From NCBI GenBank assembly GCA_026686845.1, contig JAIVEN010000012.1, positions 1,924,501 through 1,988,500 on the forward strand: 64,000 nucleotides of DNA, written 5' to 3'. The position numbers and the translations under genes are program-made. Shown here in pieces: positions 30,733 to 42,425 of this stretch. Position 1 is the stretch's first letter, and every line of letters begins with the position of its first letter. Under the pieces are notes generated by a model, which was not told where the DNA came from, searched no databases, and saw nothing but the letters and a program-made list of their open reading frames with translations. This DNA is from Adenanthera pavonina. Taxonomy: Eukaryota; Streptophyta; Magnoliopsida; Fabales; Fabaceae.

Positions 30733-33369
30733 CTCTCTTCCATCTAGTGTTATAAGTTTGTTGTAGGAATACAATGTTCCCAGAGGAGATACCGGATGGG
30801 TTGCCTCCCATTAGAGGCATTGAGCATAGAATTGATTTCATCCCTGGAGCAGCAATTCCAGATCGACCTACATATGGGGCAAATCCTGAAGAGACTAAGG
30901 AGATTCAGAGGCAAGTTGAGGGGCTGATGAAAAAGGGGTTTGTAAAAGAGAGCCTTAGTCCATGTGCTGTTCCCGTAATTCTTGTGCCCAAAAAGGATGG
31001 CAAATGGCGAATGTGTGTGGATTGCCGAGCCATAAACAAGATCACAGTTAAGTATAGATATCCTATTCCTAGACTTGATGACATGTTAGATGAGTTGCAT
31101 GGTGCATGTATATTTTCTAAAATAGATCTTAGGAGTGGTTATCACCAAATTCGCATGAATGAGGGGGATGAGTGGAAGACTGCCTTTAAGACCAAATCTG
31201 GTTTGTATGAGTGGTTGGTCATGCCCTTTGGCTTAACTAATGCCTCAAGTACCTTTATGTGTCTTATGAATCATGTGTTTCGCCCTTACATAGGAAAATT
31301 TGTTGTAGTTTACTTTGATAATATCCTTGTGTTTTCGAAGAGTTTAGATGAGCATATTGGGCATTTACGTGCTGTTTGTGTGATTTTACGTGAGAATAGA
31401 CTCTTTGCAAATCTAGAGAAGTGTTCTTTCTGTTTGGATTATGTTGTTTTCCTTGGTTTTATTGTAGGTGCTAATGGTGTCCGTGTGGATGAGGAGAAGG
31501 TCAAAGCAATCCGTGAATGGCCTATACCGAGAAATGCAAATGAAGTCAGAAGTTTCCATGGGTTAGCTAGTTTCTACCGGAGATTTGTTCGAGACTTCTC
31601 AACCATTGCTGCACCTTTAAACGAGCTAGTAAAGAAAAATGTTGTGTTTAAATGGGGAGAGGCACAAGCGAGGGCTTTTCAAACTTTGAAAGATAAGTTA
31701 ACCAATGCCCCCTTACTTGTTCTTCCTGACTTTTCTAAGGTTTTTGAGGTAGAATGTGATGCATCTGGAATTGGAATTGGTGCTGTCTTGATGCAAGAGG
31801 CTAGATTGATTGCATACTTTAGTGAAAAGTTGAGTGGTGCATGTTTGAATTATTCTACCTATGATAAAGAGTTGTATGCACTTAAAAGAACCTTAGAACA
31901 TTGGCAACATTATTTGTGGTCTAGGGAATTTATTTTGCATTCTGATCATGAAAGCTTGAAATACCTTAAGACTCAGAATAAGCTTAATAAGAGACATGCT
32001 GTGTGGCTTGAATTTATTGAGTCATTTCCTTACATTTTGAAACACAAGCATGGAAAAAAGAATGTTGTTGCTAATTCATTGTCTAGGAGGTATAGTCTCA
32101 TTACATCTATGCAAGCTAAGTTGATTGGTTTTGAATCTTTGAAAAGCATGTATGAATGTGATGTTGACTTCGCTGATATTTGGAAACTTTGTGCAAAGCA
32201 TGGTATTGATGACTACTTTTGTTTTGAAGGCTTCCTATTTAAGAGGAATAAACTGTGTGTGCCTGTTTGTTCTATGTGTGAATTGTTGGTTCTTGAATCC
32301 CATGGGGGTGGTTTAATGGGACATTATGGGGCTGAAAAGACTTTAGCTATTTTGAAAGAGCATTTTTATTGGCCACATCATGAAAGGATGTCATTTCTGT
32401 TTGTGACAAGTGCATTGTGTGCAAGCATGCTAAGTCTAGAGTGCATCCACATGGTTTATACACCCCATTACCTATTCCTTCGCATCCTTTGGTGGACATT
32501 TCTATGGATTTTGTGCTTGGATTGCCTACGTCCTCCACAGGAAAAGATAGTATCTTTGTTGTTGTTGATCGATTTAGCAAGATGGCTCATTTTATTGCAT
32601 GTGCAAAAACTCATGATGCTATGCATATTTCTGATTTGTTCTTTAAGGAGGTTGTGAAATTGCATGGTTTACCCAGGTCTATTGTTTGTGATCGTGATGT
32701 TAAGTTTTTGAGTCATTTTTGGCGAACTTTGTGGGCTAAATTGGGTACTAAGCTTGTGTTTTCTACTGTTGCACATCCCCAGACTGATGGACAAACTGAG
32801 GTTGTTAATAGAACTCTGTCTTCTCTTTTATGTGCTGTAATCCAAAAGAATCTTAAAAATTGGGAAAAATGTTTGCCACATGTTGAGTTTGCTTACAATC
32901 GTACTGTGCATTCTACCACCGCTTTCTCTCCTTTTGAGATAGTTTATGGTTTTAATCCTTTTGCTCCATTGGATTTGCTTCCTTTACCATCTCATGAGTT
33001 TACTAACCTTGATGGTACTCAGAAAGCTCAATTTTTGGTGGGTTTTCATGCCAAAGTCAAGGCAAACATTGAGTGAAAAAATGAACAATATGCTCGCCAG
33101 GCTAACAAAGGTCGAAGGAAGGTTGTTTTTGAGCCCGGTGACTGGGTGTGGCTTCACTTGCGCAAGGAGAGGTTTCCTGAACAAAGGAAATCTAAATTGC
33201 ACCCACGTGGTGATGGACCATTTCAAGTCTTGGAACGGATAAATGATAATGCCTACAAGATAGACTTGCCTAGTTCATACGGTAACATAAGTGCAACTTT
33301 TAATGTCGCTGACCTTTCTCCTTTTGACATTTCAGATTCGAGGACGAATCCTTCTCAGGAGGGAAGGAA
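30733..33369 (+). pseudogene. E element pol: RT, RNase H, integrase
   Basis: RT starts at EEIPDGLPPIRGIEHRIDF (30775) and carries VVYFDNILVFSK, so the second catalytic Asp of the YFDD box is Asn. RNase H has VECDASGIGIG and HSDHESL, but VADALSRR has become VANSLSRR. The integrase zinc finger is broken by a frameshift near 32380. The core resumes at 32417 with VDISMDFVLGLP, RDVKFLSHFW and TDGQTEVVNR. TGA at 33074-33076 interrupts before GDWVWLHLRKERFPEQR and GDGPFQVL. The PPT-proximal hairpin is at 33335-33350 and the polypurine tract at 33357-33369. Catalytically dead. Confidence 0.88.
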
Positions 33370-34364
33370 TGATGCAAGCATGGAGCAAGCTCAAGACATT
33401 GGAGAAAAGGAGGCTAAACACTAATCCAAAAGTGGAAGACAGTTGATCCATTACAAGGTATGGGAGGACCAATGATGAGATCAAGAGCTAAGGCAATGAA
33501 AGAGGCCTTGAGTGGTGTGATCAACAAGCAACTTGAGATGGAGCCTTTGCACTTAACTGAACTTGAAGCCCAAGAGCACAACAATGGCATGATTATGTTA
33601 TCATATATAGAAGTTCAGATTTAAGCCCAAAATCAAGCCTAACATGTGACTTGAGGATTAATGGGCCTAATTAGTATTAATTTCGGTTTTATTAATTATG
33701 GGCTGAACTTTGTTAATTAATAAAGCCCAATTGGTTAATTAATAGTCTTTTTGATGGCCCAACTTGTAAATAAACATGCCATGTGCCAAACATGTGATTT
33801 TATTAATGTGTTGGCATGTTTATAAGGGCTTAAACATTATTTTTATTATTTTCTTATGAATTTTCGTTATTTTATTTTAGGATTTTATTTTACTAGTTTT
33901 CTAGGTCCAATAGGAGTGTTGTTTGGGCCTAAAGTCTCCTAATCCTATTAAGATCACTTAAGCCCAAATTAATTAGGGTTTCTAGGCTTATTAGGTTAGA
34001 TTTTACCTTGGCTACTTAAAGCTTACTTTCATGTACGTTTTTCAGATTTGAATGATTAAAGTTTTAGACTTTGTGAGTTTCTCTTGCGTTCTTTGAGTGC
34101 TAGAGCGAACTGCGACTTATCAAGGAATTGGTCCTTCCTTGTGGCGTCACCGGAACTAGGGTTCAAGAGACCGGTTCTCTTAGGTTCTAATTCACCTAGA
34201 CTAACATATCTTGTGTGCTTTCTTGATTATTCTCATCTTTGTGTGTCTTTCTTCTTATTGTTTTTCAATTTTCCAGTCTTTGTGTTCCTTGTTTCGTAAA
34301 GATCCGGGTGCCATACACATAAAAGTGGGTTCTTTGGACGGGTGCCAAAAGGGTTCACTTATGA
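33370..34364 (+). repeat. E element 3' LTR
   Basis: 995 bp. It starts TGATGCAAGC and ends CACTTATGA, so one base of the ATCA terminus has changed. It is about 20 bp shorter than the 5' LTR through a gap near 33650 (CATGTGACTCTCTTAAAGAG missing). The tail frame has a stop near 33421. Confidence 0.88.
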
Positions 34365-34509
34365 CTTCTTTAGTAATTGCTGGATCACGCCTTCTCTGGG
34401 ATTTGGAGCAAGACTCCATGCTATCCAATTTAGCATTCAACTCATTCATTTGATCATTGAAGGCTTTCATTACAACTTTAAAATCAATTGCACTTTCTTT
34501 TCCAGCCAT
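34365..34509 (-). pseudogene. gag start of second family D element
   Basis: ATG at 34509 reads AGKESAIDFKVVMKAFND, as in the fragment at 1644, and is cut after ITKEV by the end of the E LTR. The right flank of the E insertion is CTTCT. The matching left flank is not in the window. Confidence 0.8.
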
Positions 34510-35808
34510 ACTTAGAATTTGAAATATGAGTAAAAACAAAGAGGAAAGAAATATGGACCTCACAAATCACTCTCTCACGTGTTTCTACTGAAAAATTTTA
34601 TAAACACTCGTGTTTCACACCAAAAGGATTAGCTTTTTCAATGATGTCAAACACTCTTACTTTTTACCACTCAACTTGCTCCCTATAGCATTCTTAATCA
34701 ATTCCAAAAAATCAAAAGGAGAAGTATGTATGATAAGTGGCAATCACAAAGCTAAAGTCCCAAAATTAAAAGTTCTCAAAGAATCTAAAAAGGGACACCA
34801 ACAAATCGAAGAAAAAACGTACACCAAAAAGGGCACTAGATATAAGCAAAATCCAGCAAGTGTTTAGAAGAAGAAGGGAGGTGTATGGACACTAGGATGA
34901 TGGCGTGATATTATGGATATTGATAGAAGCAGTAAGAAAGCAAGAAAAGACATAAACAACAGTTTAGGAAACTAAGGAAGGAAGGAAATAGGAAAGTAAA
35001 ATCAAGGAAGAAAATAGGAAACTAGAGGATCAACCAAAGAATGAAGAAATTACGAAACAAAGGAGGAAGCAAAATAGGAAAGTAGCAATCACCAATCAAG
35101 CTCTTGATGCTTACCACTCAAGTTGTTGAATTTAGGAAACCCAATGTGACTTTGTATTGCAAGAATAATAGAATTAGGCAACTATGCTCTATTTGCAAAT
35201 CAATTAATCACAAAATAGGAAACACCAATCAAGGCAATTGCTCCCCTTTAATCTAAGCTCAAATCTGGAAATTTTTTTTTTATGCGCCACAAAGTCCAAT
35301 TTTTTTTCTTTTTTTTTTTAGCTGCTGATCTATTCTCACTCTTTTTTTAGCAGGTCACAACTCTTTTTTTTCTTTTTTTTTTTAAATTTTCGTCACTTTT
35401 TTTTTTTCTACAATGGCTGAATAACTCTAATGCTCTTTCTTTTGCCTTTTTGCAGCAGCCACTGATTTTTTTTTCGAATTTTGTTTTCACTTTTTTTGTA
35501 AATATTCTAGAACAATACTTAAGACAACCACTCAAAAGCAATACTAAATAAATTTTTTTTTTAAAACAAATTTGGATAGACTCAAAATTCTGGAAAAAAA
35601 AAAGATAGCAACTAAAACACAAGAGGAAGAAAGAACAAGTCAGAAAGAGGAGAAACAATCAACAAGAGATGGCAAGACCAAGACTTGTTGGAAAAAGCCA
35701 CAAACAAGAGAAAAATAGATATGGACAGAGGAGAAAGAAAGACTATGGAAGAGAAAGGTAAGGAAAGATCACACCTTTGAAGCTAGCAACCTAAGCTCTG
35801 ATACCAAA
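34510..35808 (-). other. Leader of second family D element
   Basis: Non-coding. The conserved pre-gag block spans about 34555-34690 with CACGTG at 34576-34581. TAGGAAA words (reverse of TTTCCTA) recur at 34960-35220. Poly-T runs lie at 35270-35480. The primer-binding site (reverse) is at 35795-35806. Confidence 0.75.
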
Positions 35809-36027
35809 TGATGAAAGACCCAAGCGGAACTTGTCTGATTGAACCTCCAATAACTCAGAATGAACCACAGATCGTGCTAGAATCAAATAGGACACACGAA
35901 ATAATAAGAAAACACAAGATAGATGAACATGTTAAACTAGAAAAAATAGGATAATAATTATGAACGAAAATAACAAGAAAATAGGAAAGATATGTTGCTC
36001 AATGAGATAAGACCCTAAGAGAACCCG
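35809..36027 (-). repeat. Family D 5' LTR, left piece
   Basis: This is the 3' end of the LTR as read on the minus strand, TGATGAAAGACCC.. up to AGAACCCG. It is split by the Z insertion and continues at 39732. Confidence 0.9.
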
Positions 36028-36820
36028 TGATAGAATAAGGGCTAGGCATGACTTGCAAGAGTTTGGAGCGTAGCATGGAGAGCTTGGAAGACTTGATCAA
36101 AGTGCTAAATATAAAGCCCAAGTTTAAGTAAGATCATCAACTCTAAAATATAAGTTTCAGATCCAAGCCCAATAGGAGCCCATTGAAAGAGGTTAATTAA
36201 AATATCATGTGCTTCATTAAAAGAGCATGTGACTTAGACATTAATGGGCTTAATTAATGTTAATTTCATTTTTATTAATTATGGGCTGAACTTTGTTAAT
36301 TAATAAAGCCCAATTAGTTAAATAGTAGTCTTTTTTATGACCCACCTTGTAAATAAACATGTCATGTGCCAAACATGTGATTTCATTAATGTGTTGGCAT
36401 GTTTATAAGGGCTTAGCTATTATTTTATTATTTTCTTATGAATTTTCGTTATTTTATTTTAGGGTTTTTTTATAATTAGATATATATTTTAGATTTTCTA
36501 GATTTATTAGGATTATTTAGATCCAGTTATTTTAGGATTAAGATTTTTCTTGTTTTGCCTATATAAAGGCCTCCATGTAATGCATTTTCTTCAGTGAATA
36601 GTGGAATAATATTATTATAACTTTTTCAGTAAGGATTTACTGAATTATTTCTTTTCTCTCTCTTATTTTTTATCTCTCTCTCATTTTTCTTATCTGACCT
36701 ACCGTGAGACAAGTTCTTCTAGGGTTCTAACTGATCATTTTCTGAATATTTTGAGTCAAGTTCTTCCGCTACTCTGTATTTTCTGGGTGCTTGAGACATG
36801 TTCTTATTGTGTCCATATCA
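36028..36820 (+). repeat. Z element LTR 1, chimeric E'/Z
   Basis: 793 bp. The first 390 or so bases start TGATAGAATAAGGGCTAGG and match the E' LTR at 13032-13941 (reverse). From about 36417 the sequence matches LTRs 2 and 3. The switch lies in or next to a stretch that both families share (TTATTATTTTCTTATGAATT..). TATATAAA at 36560-36567. Confidence 0.9.
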
Positions 36821-37159
36821 GTTGGTATTAGAGCTTTGATTCTGGAATTCAGGTTTATCCTTCCTTTGTGTTTTGTGTTCTTGCATATTCTTCTGTTCTT
36901 TTCTTGTATCCATCTTCATCTGCTTTGTTTTCCACCATCTTGTGTCTTCTTCGTGTTTTTGAAGTTATTAAAAAAAATTCGTGCAAAAAAAACAAAGAGC
37001 ACATTAAAAAAAGGGTATTTAAAAAAAATATTAGTGCTTTTACCTTTAAATATATGGTGAAACAAAAGCATATATAGAGGTTGAAGCAAAAGAAACGCAT
37101 CAAAATTAATCCTAAGGTGGTAAAGATTCGAGGACGAATCTTTTCGAGGAAAGGGGGAA
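36821..37159 (+). other. Z internal region 1
   Basis: 339 bp with primer-binding site TGGTATTAGAGC at 36823-36834, A-rich centre, and polypurine tract at 37146-37159. The hairpin at 37122-37143 has a perfect 9 bp stem and AGGA loop, the longest of the window. The pre-gag block with CACGTG, present in the other leaders, is absent. Confidence 0.88.
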
Positions 37160-38733
37160 TGATAGAGATGAAGGAAGTACGTCAAAGATTTTCAAGCGTT
37201 ATCCATATGATCCATCTCAAGGAAATTTTAGGTCTTTTTTTAAATAATTTTGTTTATTTATTTATTTTATTAGCTTCCAATTTGTATTTTCTTGGGGCTA
37301 AAATTATTAGTTAGATTTAAATTAGAATAAATAAAATCTATTAGATATCTTTTAAAAGATTTCCTAGATTTGAATTTAAGAAATTATCTAATAGTATCAG
37401 GATTAGGTATTATTTTATTATTTTCTTATGAATTTTCGTTATTTTATTTTAGGGTTTTTTTATAATTAGATATATATTTTAGATTTTCTAGATTTACTAG
37501 GATTATTTAGATCCAGCTATTTTAGGATTAAGATTTTTCCTGTTTTGCCTATATAAAGACCTCTATGTTATTGATGGGAGACACGTTAGGAACCTGTCCT
37601 AAGAGCCTTCTTTGATATAAGGATTGTGCAACTCAAAGAAAGATAAATTGAACACAAGAACAATGAAGAACAACAATAAACAAAAACTAAAGAAAATAGA
37701 CACGATAAAATGAGAAGACTGAACAAAATGTTGGTCGAAGGAAGTAGACTCCAAGAGAACCCGTCTCTTGAATCCTAACTCCGGGACGCCACAAGGATCA
37801 CCACTCCTTGATAAGTCCTTATTCTTTCTGGCACTCAAGGATAAGCAAGAAGGAACTCACTGAATAACAACAAAGTTGCTGAAAAGAAATTCATTCATTC
37901 ATATTGTGTTTGCAAGAGTACAAGAGGTGCCTATTTATAGGCAAATATTAACCCACAAACTAACTCTAGTTCAACCCACAAACCTAACCTTATTAAAGCT
38001 CATTAATACAAGAAGGAAACCCTAAGTCAAAAGGAGCATTTAATTCTAATTTTGAATTTGAAAAAGTTGGCTCCTCTTTAATGCATAAAGGAAAAACAAA
38101 TCAGATTTATGATTGTATGTTCTTTATTCAAAAAGGAAACAAATTAACTAAAATAATCATTAAAAACGTCACTTTTAGTGAGCACATGAGAAGCACATGG
38201 ATTTTAAGTGAATCCTCCTTGTTGGGCTTTCTCCAAGTTGGGTTCTTTGACTATAATTTGGCTCCACACTTTCAGCTTGCCTCTTTCTTTGTTTTGGGCC
38301 TCAAAATCATTGAAATACAATGGTTCCATGTTAATAATGTTTTGGATCACCCCATTCATGGCTTTTGTTCTAGCTCTAGTCATTAGTCCTCCAATGCCTT
38401 GAAGTGGGCCTTGAATTTGTCCATGGTCCATTGTTGCTCTTAGCTTGCCCTCATCATCAAATGCTTCATGCCTCGATTGTACTCTATCAGTAATGCATTT
38501 TCTTCAGTAAATAGTGGAATAATATTATTATAACTTTTTCAGTAATGATTTACTGAGTTATTTCTTTTCTCTCTCTTATTTTTTATCTCTCTCTCATTTT
38601 TCTTATCTGACCTACCGTGAGACAAGTTCTTCTAGGGTTCTAACTGATCATTTTCTGAATATTTTGAGTCAAGTTCTTCCGCTACTCTGTATTTTCTGGG
38701 TGCTTGAGACATGTTCTTATTGTGTCCATATCA
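37160..38733 (+). repeat. Z LTR 2, split by a G solo LTR
   Basis: Pieces 37160-37571 and 38490-38733, together about 650 bp, start TGATAGAGATGAAGG and end TGTCCATATCA. TATATAAA at 37550-37557. Confidence 0.9.
37572..38489 (-). mobile_element. Family G solo LTR in Z LTR 2
   Basis: 918 bp, flanked by GTTAT (37567-37571) and GTAAT (38490-38494). LTR 1 has GTAAT at this site, so the left copy of the duplication has one substitution. The conserved tail codons lie on the minus strand at 38204-38431. Confidence 0.92.
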
Positions 38734-39073
38734 GTTGGTATTAGAGCTTTGATTCCGGAATTCAGGTTTATCCTTCCTTTGTGTTTTGTGTTCTTGCATC
38801 TTCTTCTGTTCTTTTCTTGTATCCATCTTCATCTGCTTTGTTTTCCACCATCTTGTGTCTTCTTCGTGTTTTTGAAGTTATTAAAAAAAATTCGTGCAAA
38901 AAAAACAAAGAGCACATTAAAAAAAGGGTATTTAAAAAAAAATATTAGTGCTTTTACCTTTAAATATATGGTGAAACAAAAGCATATATGGAGGTTGAAG
39001 CAAAAGAAACGCATCAAAATTAATCCTAAGGTGGTAAAGATTTGAGGACGAATCTTTTCGAGGAAAGGGGGAA
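38734..39073 (+). other. Z internal region 2
   Basis: 340 bp and nearly identical to internal region 1. Primer-binding site at 38736-38747, hairpin at 39036-39057 with one G:T pair, polypurine tract at 39060-39073. Confidence 0.88.
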
Positions 39074-39726
39074 TGATAGAGATCAAGGAAGTACGTCAAA
39101 GATTTTCAAGCGTTATCCATATGATCCATCTCAAGGAAATTTTAGGTCTTTTTTTAAATAATTTTGTTTATTTATTTATTTTATTAGCTTCCAATTTGTA
39201 TTTTCTTGGGGCTAAAATTATTAGTTAGATTTAAATTAGAATAAATAAAATCTATTAGATATCTTTTAAAAGATTTCCTGGATTTGAATTTAAGAAATTA
39301 TCTAATAGTATTAGGATTAGGTATTATTTTATTATTTTCTTATGAATTTTCGTTATTTTATTTTAGGGTTTTTTTATAATTAGATATATATTTTAGATTT
39401 TCTAGATTTATTAGGATTATTTAGATCCAGTTATTTTAGGATTAAGATTTTTCTTATTTTGCCTATATAAAGGCCTCTATGTAATGCATTTTCTTCAGTG
39501 AATAGTGGAATAATATTATTATAACTTTTTCAGTAAGGATTTACTGAGTTATTTCTTTTCTCTCTCTTATTTTTTATCTCTCTCTCATTTTTCTTATCTG
39601 ACCTACCGTGAGACAAGTTCTTCTAGGGTTCTAACTGATCATTTTCTGAATATTTTGAGTCAAGTTCTTCCGCTACTCTGTATTTTCTGGGTGCTTGAGA
39701 CAGGTTCTTATTGTGTCCATATCAAC
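39074..39726 (+). repeat. Z LTR 3
   Basis: 653 bp, ending CCATATCA. TATATAAA at 39464-39471 inside GCCTATATAAAGGC. The start matches LTR 2, not LTR 1. Confidence 0.9.
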
Positions 39727-39731
39727 CCGTC

Positions 39732-40446
39732 TCTTAGAACCCTAGCCTTGGGACACCACAAAGAAAAACCACTCCTTTGATAAGTCTAAGAATTCTCTCA
39801 AGAACACAAGGGATACAAGGGAAAAACTCACAAGAAAAGAACACAAGTTCTAAAAATTCATTCTTATTAATTCGTCCATCTAAAGTACATAGGTGGCTCC
39901 TTATATAAAGAAATAAGGCAACCAAATAGGCTAAAATGAAAAACGAAAATTACAATAAAAATAAAGAAAATAATCAAATCTAATCAATCCTAAAGAAGAT
40001 ACCACAATCTAAATGAAAAAGGAAACAAAATATTCCTCAAATCAATCAAAAGATGGTACCTTTTTTACTTTAACTAATAGAAAATTCTAGAGCCTAAATT
40101 TAAAAAATAGGAAACAACTAAAACTTAATCTCCAAGACTTGTTTTTGGAAATTAAATTAGATAAACGAAAATCCTTGATAAAATTATATTAAAAATGTCA
40201 CTATTCATGGTCACATATAGAGCACATGATGTCTTCAAGTTAGCTCTTCCAAATGGGCTCCTTTTAGGTTTGCATCTAGACCTTGTATAGCTAAGAGCAT
40301 TTTCACGCCTTTGGGCTTATCGAGCATTGCAATGGATCTTTGGGCTCCCAAAATTGCTTTCCATGTTCTTGTTCAGCACCTTGATCAAGCTCTCCATGCT
40401 CCTCTTTGAACTCTTGTAAGATACGCCTCTAACCCTTACTCTATCA
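39732..40446 (-). repeat. Family D 5' LTR, right piece
   Basis: Continues the LTR left at 36027 and ends TTACTCTATCA. It is the outer end of the second D element; the next bases AGACT are the expected right copy of its target duplication. The left copy has been lost. Confidence 0.85.
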
Positions 40447-41092
40447 AGACTCCAAGAGAACCTGTCTCTTGAATCCTAACTCCGGGACGCCACAAGGATC
40501 ACCACTCCTTGATAAGTTCTCATTCTTTCTGGCACTCAAAGATGAGCAAGAAAGAACTCACTGAACAACAATAAAGTTGCTGAAAAGAAACTCATTCATT
40601 CATGTTGTGTAGAAAACCTTACAAAGTAGTGGCTATTTATAGATGGAAAAAGGCTACCAAGAATCCCTAGGAATAATAAGCATTAAATATTCCTAAAACT
40701 TGATACCTCATTATACAATGAATCTAAACATAAGGTGCTGAATTAATTATCCAAAGATGGTTTATATCACCTTTTTCAAATTAGGAAACAAACTTTAAAA
40801 GAAGTCAGCAAAAAGTAGCCTAATTTAAATAGGAAACATTTGACCTAAATATTAATCATATAGAAACGTTAGTTTTAATGGTCACATGTTGTCTTCAAGT
40901 TATATCTCCCAAATGGGCTTCTTTTGAGCTTAGACCATTAGCTTATATCATTGGAAGCATTTTCCATACTTTCTAGCTCTTTTTTTAGACTGCAGCTTAA
41001 TTCAAATAGTTGGGCTTCATGCTCATTCCAAGCTCATTACCATGTCCAAGGACTCCAAATGCTTCATGCCTCAATCGTACTTTATCGTATCA
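40447..41092 (-). mobile_element. Diverged family G-like LTR, truncated
   Basis: Matches G LTRs from ACTCCAAGAGAACCTGTCTCTTGAATCC to the end, which is ..TACTTTATCGTATCA. The first 180 or so bases (minus-strand 3' end) are missing because the D element inserted here. It is clearly older than the other G LTRs. Confidence 0.75.
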
Positions 41093-41415
41093 ACATCTAG
41101 ACCAATTCTCTTTTGAAAATTTAGCAAGAAATCATGTTCAATCCCATTATCACAATTAATAACATTAAACTCATTAGGATTCTTAAGTTCAGCACATCTT
41201 AATTCAGATTTCAATTCAATTGTTCCAACACAAGGGATATCATCATTGTAAATGACATAATTCATCTTACTAGAATTATCACATCTTAAATCACAAGAGA
41301 TAATATCAAAGTTTTGAGGATTAGGCATACATGTAGTGGATTCTCTCTTTACATCATCAGTTGTTGAAGTGGTAGCAATGTCATCATCCACTTGATCATC
41401 TTTCTCCATGTGGGA
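41093..41415 (-). pseudogene. Gag-like fragment of a second non-autonomous element
   Basis: Open for 107 codons on the minus strand: SSSHMEKDDQVDDD, then CAELKNPNEFNVINCDNG, which aligns with CAELENPNEFNDVDCVNG of the host element at 13942. It is bounded by LTR sequence on both sides, so only this acidic piece survives. It is a third instance of the same Gag-derived architecture. Confidence 0.7.
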
Positions 41416-41564
41416 AGATGAAAGACCCAAGCGGAACTCATCCAATTAAATCTCCAATGACTTGGAATGAACCATGAATTGTGCTAGAATCAAATAGGAC
41501 ACACAAAATAATAAGAAAACACAAGATAGATAAACACGTTAAACTAGAAAAATAGGATAATAAT
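41416..41564 (-). mobile_element. Family D LTR, truncated
   Basis: The first 149 bases of a minus-strand D LTR (AGATGAAAGACCC.., first base changed from T). It is cut by the family B LTR at 41565. Confidence 0.8.
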
Positions 41565-41599
41565 TGATGGAGCACGAGCTAGGCTTGTCAAAGGGAAGA
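41565..41599 (+). mobile_element. Family B 5' LTR, left piece
   Basis: TGATGGAGCACGAGCTAGGC.. ends with GAAGA, the target duplication of the family A element that splits this LTR. It continues at 48532. Confidence 0.85.
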
Positions 41600-42410
41600 T
41601 GATGGAGAACAAGTGAACTTTCAATCATGGAGATCCAATGTGCCCAAAGACCCTCTTCAAGGAGTAGGAGGCCCAATGACAAGAGGTAGGACAAAAGCCA
41701 TGAAAGAGGCCTTGCAATGATTGGTCCAAGAGCTTAAGGAGAAAGAGCCCATCTATTTGGAAGACTTAGAAAAACGAATGATTATTTACTTGGAGGCCCA
41801 ATTTGAAGATCTTAAAGGCCCAACCCAAATCCAAATGGAAGAGCTTGATTAAAGAAGTCATGTGCTTCATTAATGAGTAATGTGACCTTAGGATTAGATT
41901 TATTCCTTTTTAATTTATTTTAAATTTTCGTTTTATTTTTGATTTGATTTTTTCCAGATTAGATTAGATCAGTTTTTGATTGGTTCTCACTTGTATTTAT
42001 GAGGCCAACTTAAGATTTAATTCAAATTTGAATTTAAAAGTCAAAAACAAAAGGATAAGCCTTATCTATAAGGAATCACTTATTCTATTAGGACTAGGAT
42101 TAGGATTTCTATTATTATTTATAGACCATATGGTGTCACATTGCAGATTATATTTGAATAATATTTTGAGTGATTTCTCTATTCAATTTCGTGTGAGATT
42201 GTTAGGGTTCTTCGTGTTCTTCCTAGAATACGGATTCGACTTATCAAGAGAATTGACCAGCTCTTGTGGCGTCTTGTGTTTGGGGTTGCTAGAGTTCTCT
42301 CTAGAGGTTCCATTCGGTCTCTCAATTGCTTCGGGTTGCTTCCATTGTTTTTGATTGGGTTCTTGAGTTGCCTAAGACTTGTTCTTAGGAGGTTCACCCT
42401 ATTTCTATCA
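41600..42410 (+). repeat. Family A 5' LTR
   Basis: 811 bp, TGATGGAGAACAAG..CTATTTCTATCA. The tail codons are DPLQGVGGPMTRGRTKAMKE, followed by a stop at about 41718. Confidence 0.95.
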
Positions 42411-42413
42411 GAT

Positions 42414-42425
42414 TGGTATCAGAGC
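42414..42425 (+). other. Primer-binding site, family A
   Basis: TGGTATCAGAGC, three bases after the LTR. Confidence 0.9.

Larger units (their letters stand above)
25903..34364 (+). mobile_element. Degenerate autonomous-type E element
   Basis: The LTR at 25903-26920 is followed by a primer-binding site, leader, gag, protease, RT, RNase H, integrase and polypurine tract, then the LTR at 33370-34364. The 5' LTR also serves as the 3' LTR of the host element to its left, so the two form a composite LTR-internal-LTR-internal-LTR without a target duplication at 25903. Many stops and frameshifts show it is old. Confidence 0.9.
36028..39726 (+). mobile_element. Tandem coding-free Z element
   Basis: The order is LTR(36028-36820)-internal-LTR(37160-38733, split)-internal-LTR(39074-39726). 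It is flanked by the 5 bp duplication ACCCG (36023-36027 and 39727-39731). Each internal region is only about 340 bp and holds a primer-binding site, a T/A-rich stretch, a hairpin and a polypurine tract, with no coding sequence. It is a miniature non-autonomous LTR element, larger than classical TRIM elements because of its 650 bp LTRs. Confidence 0.92.
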
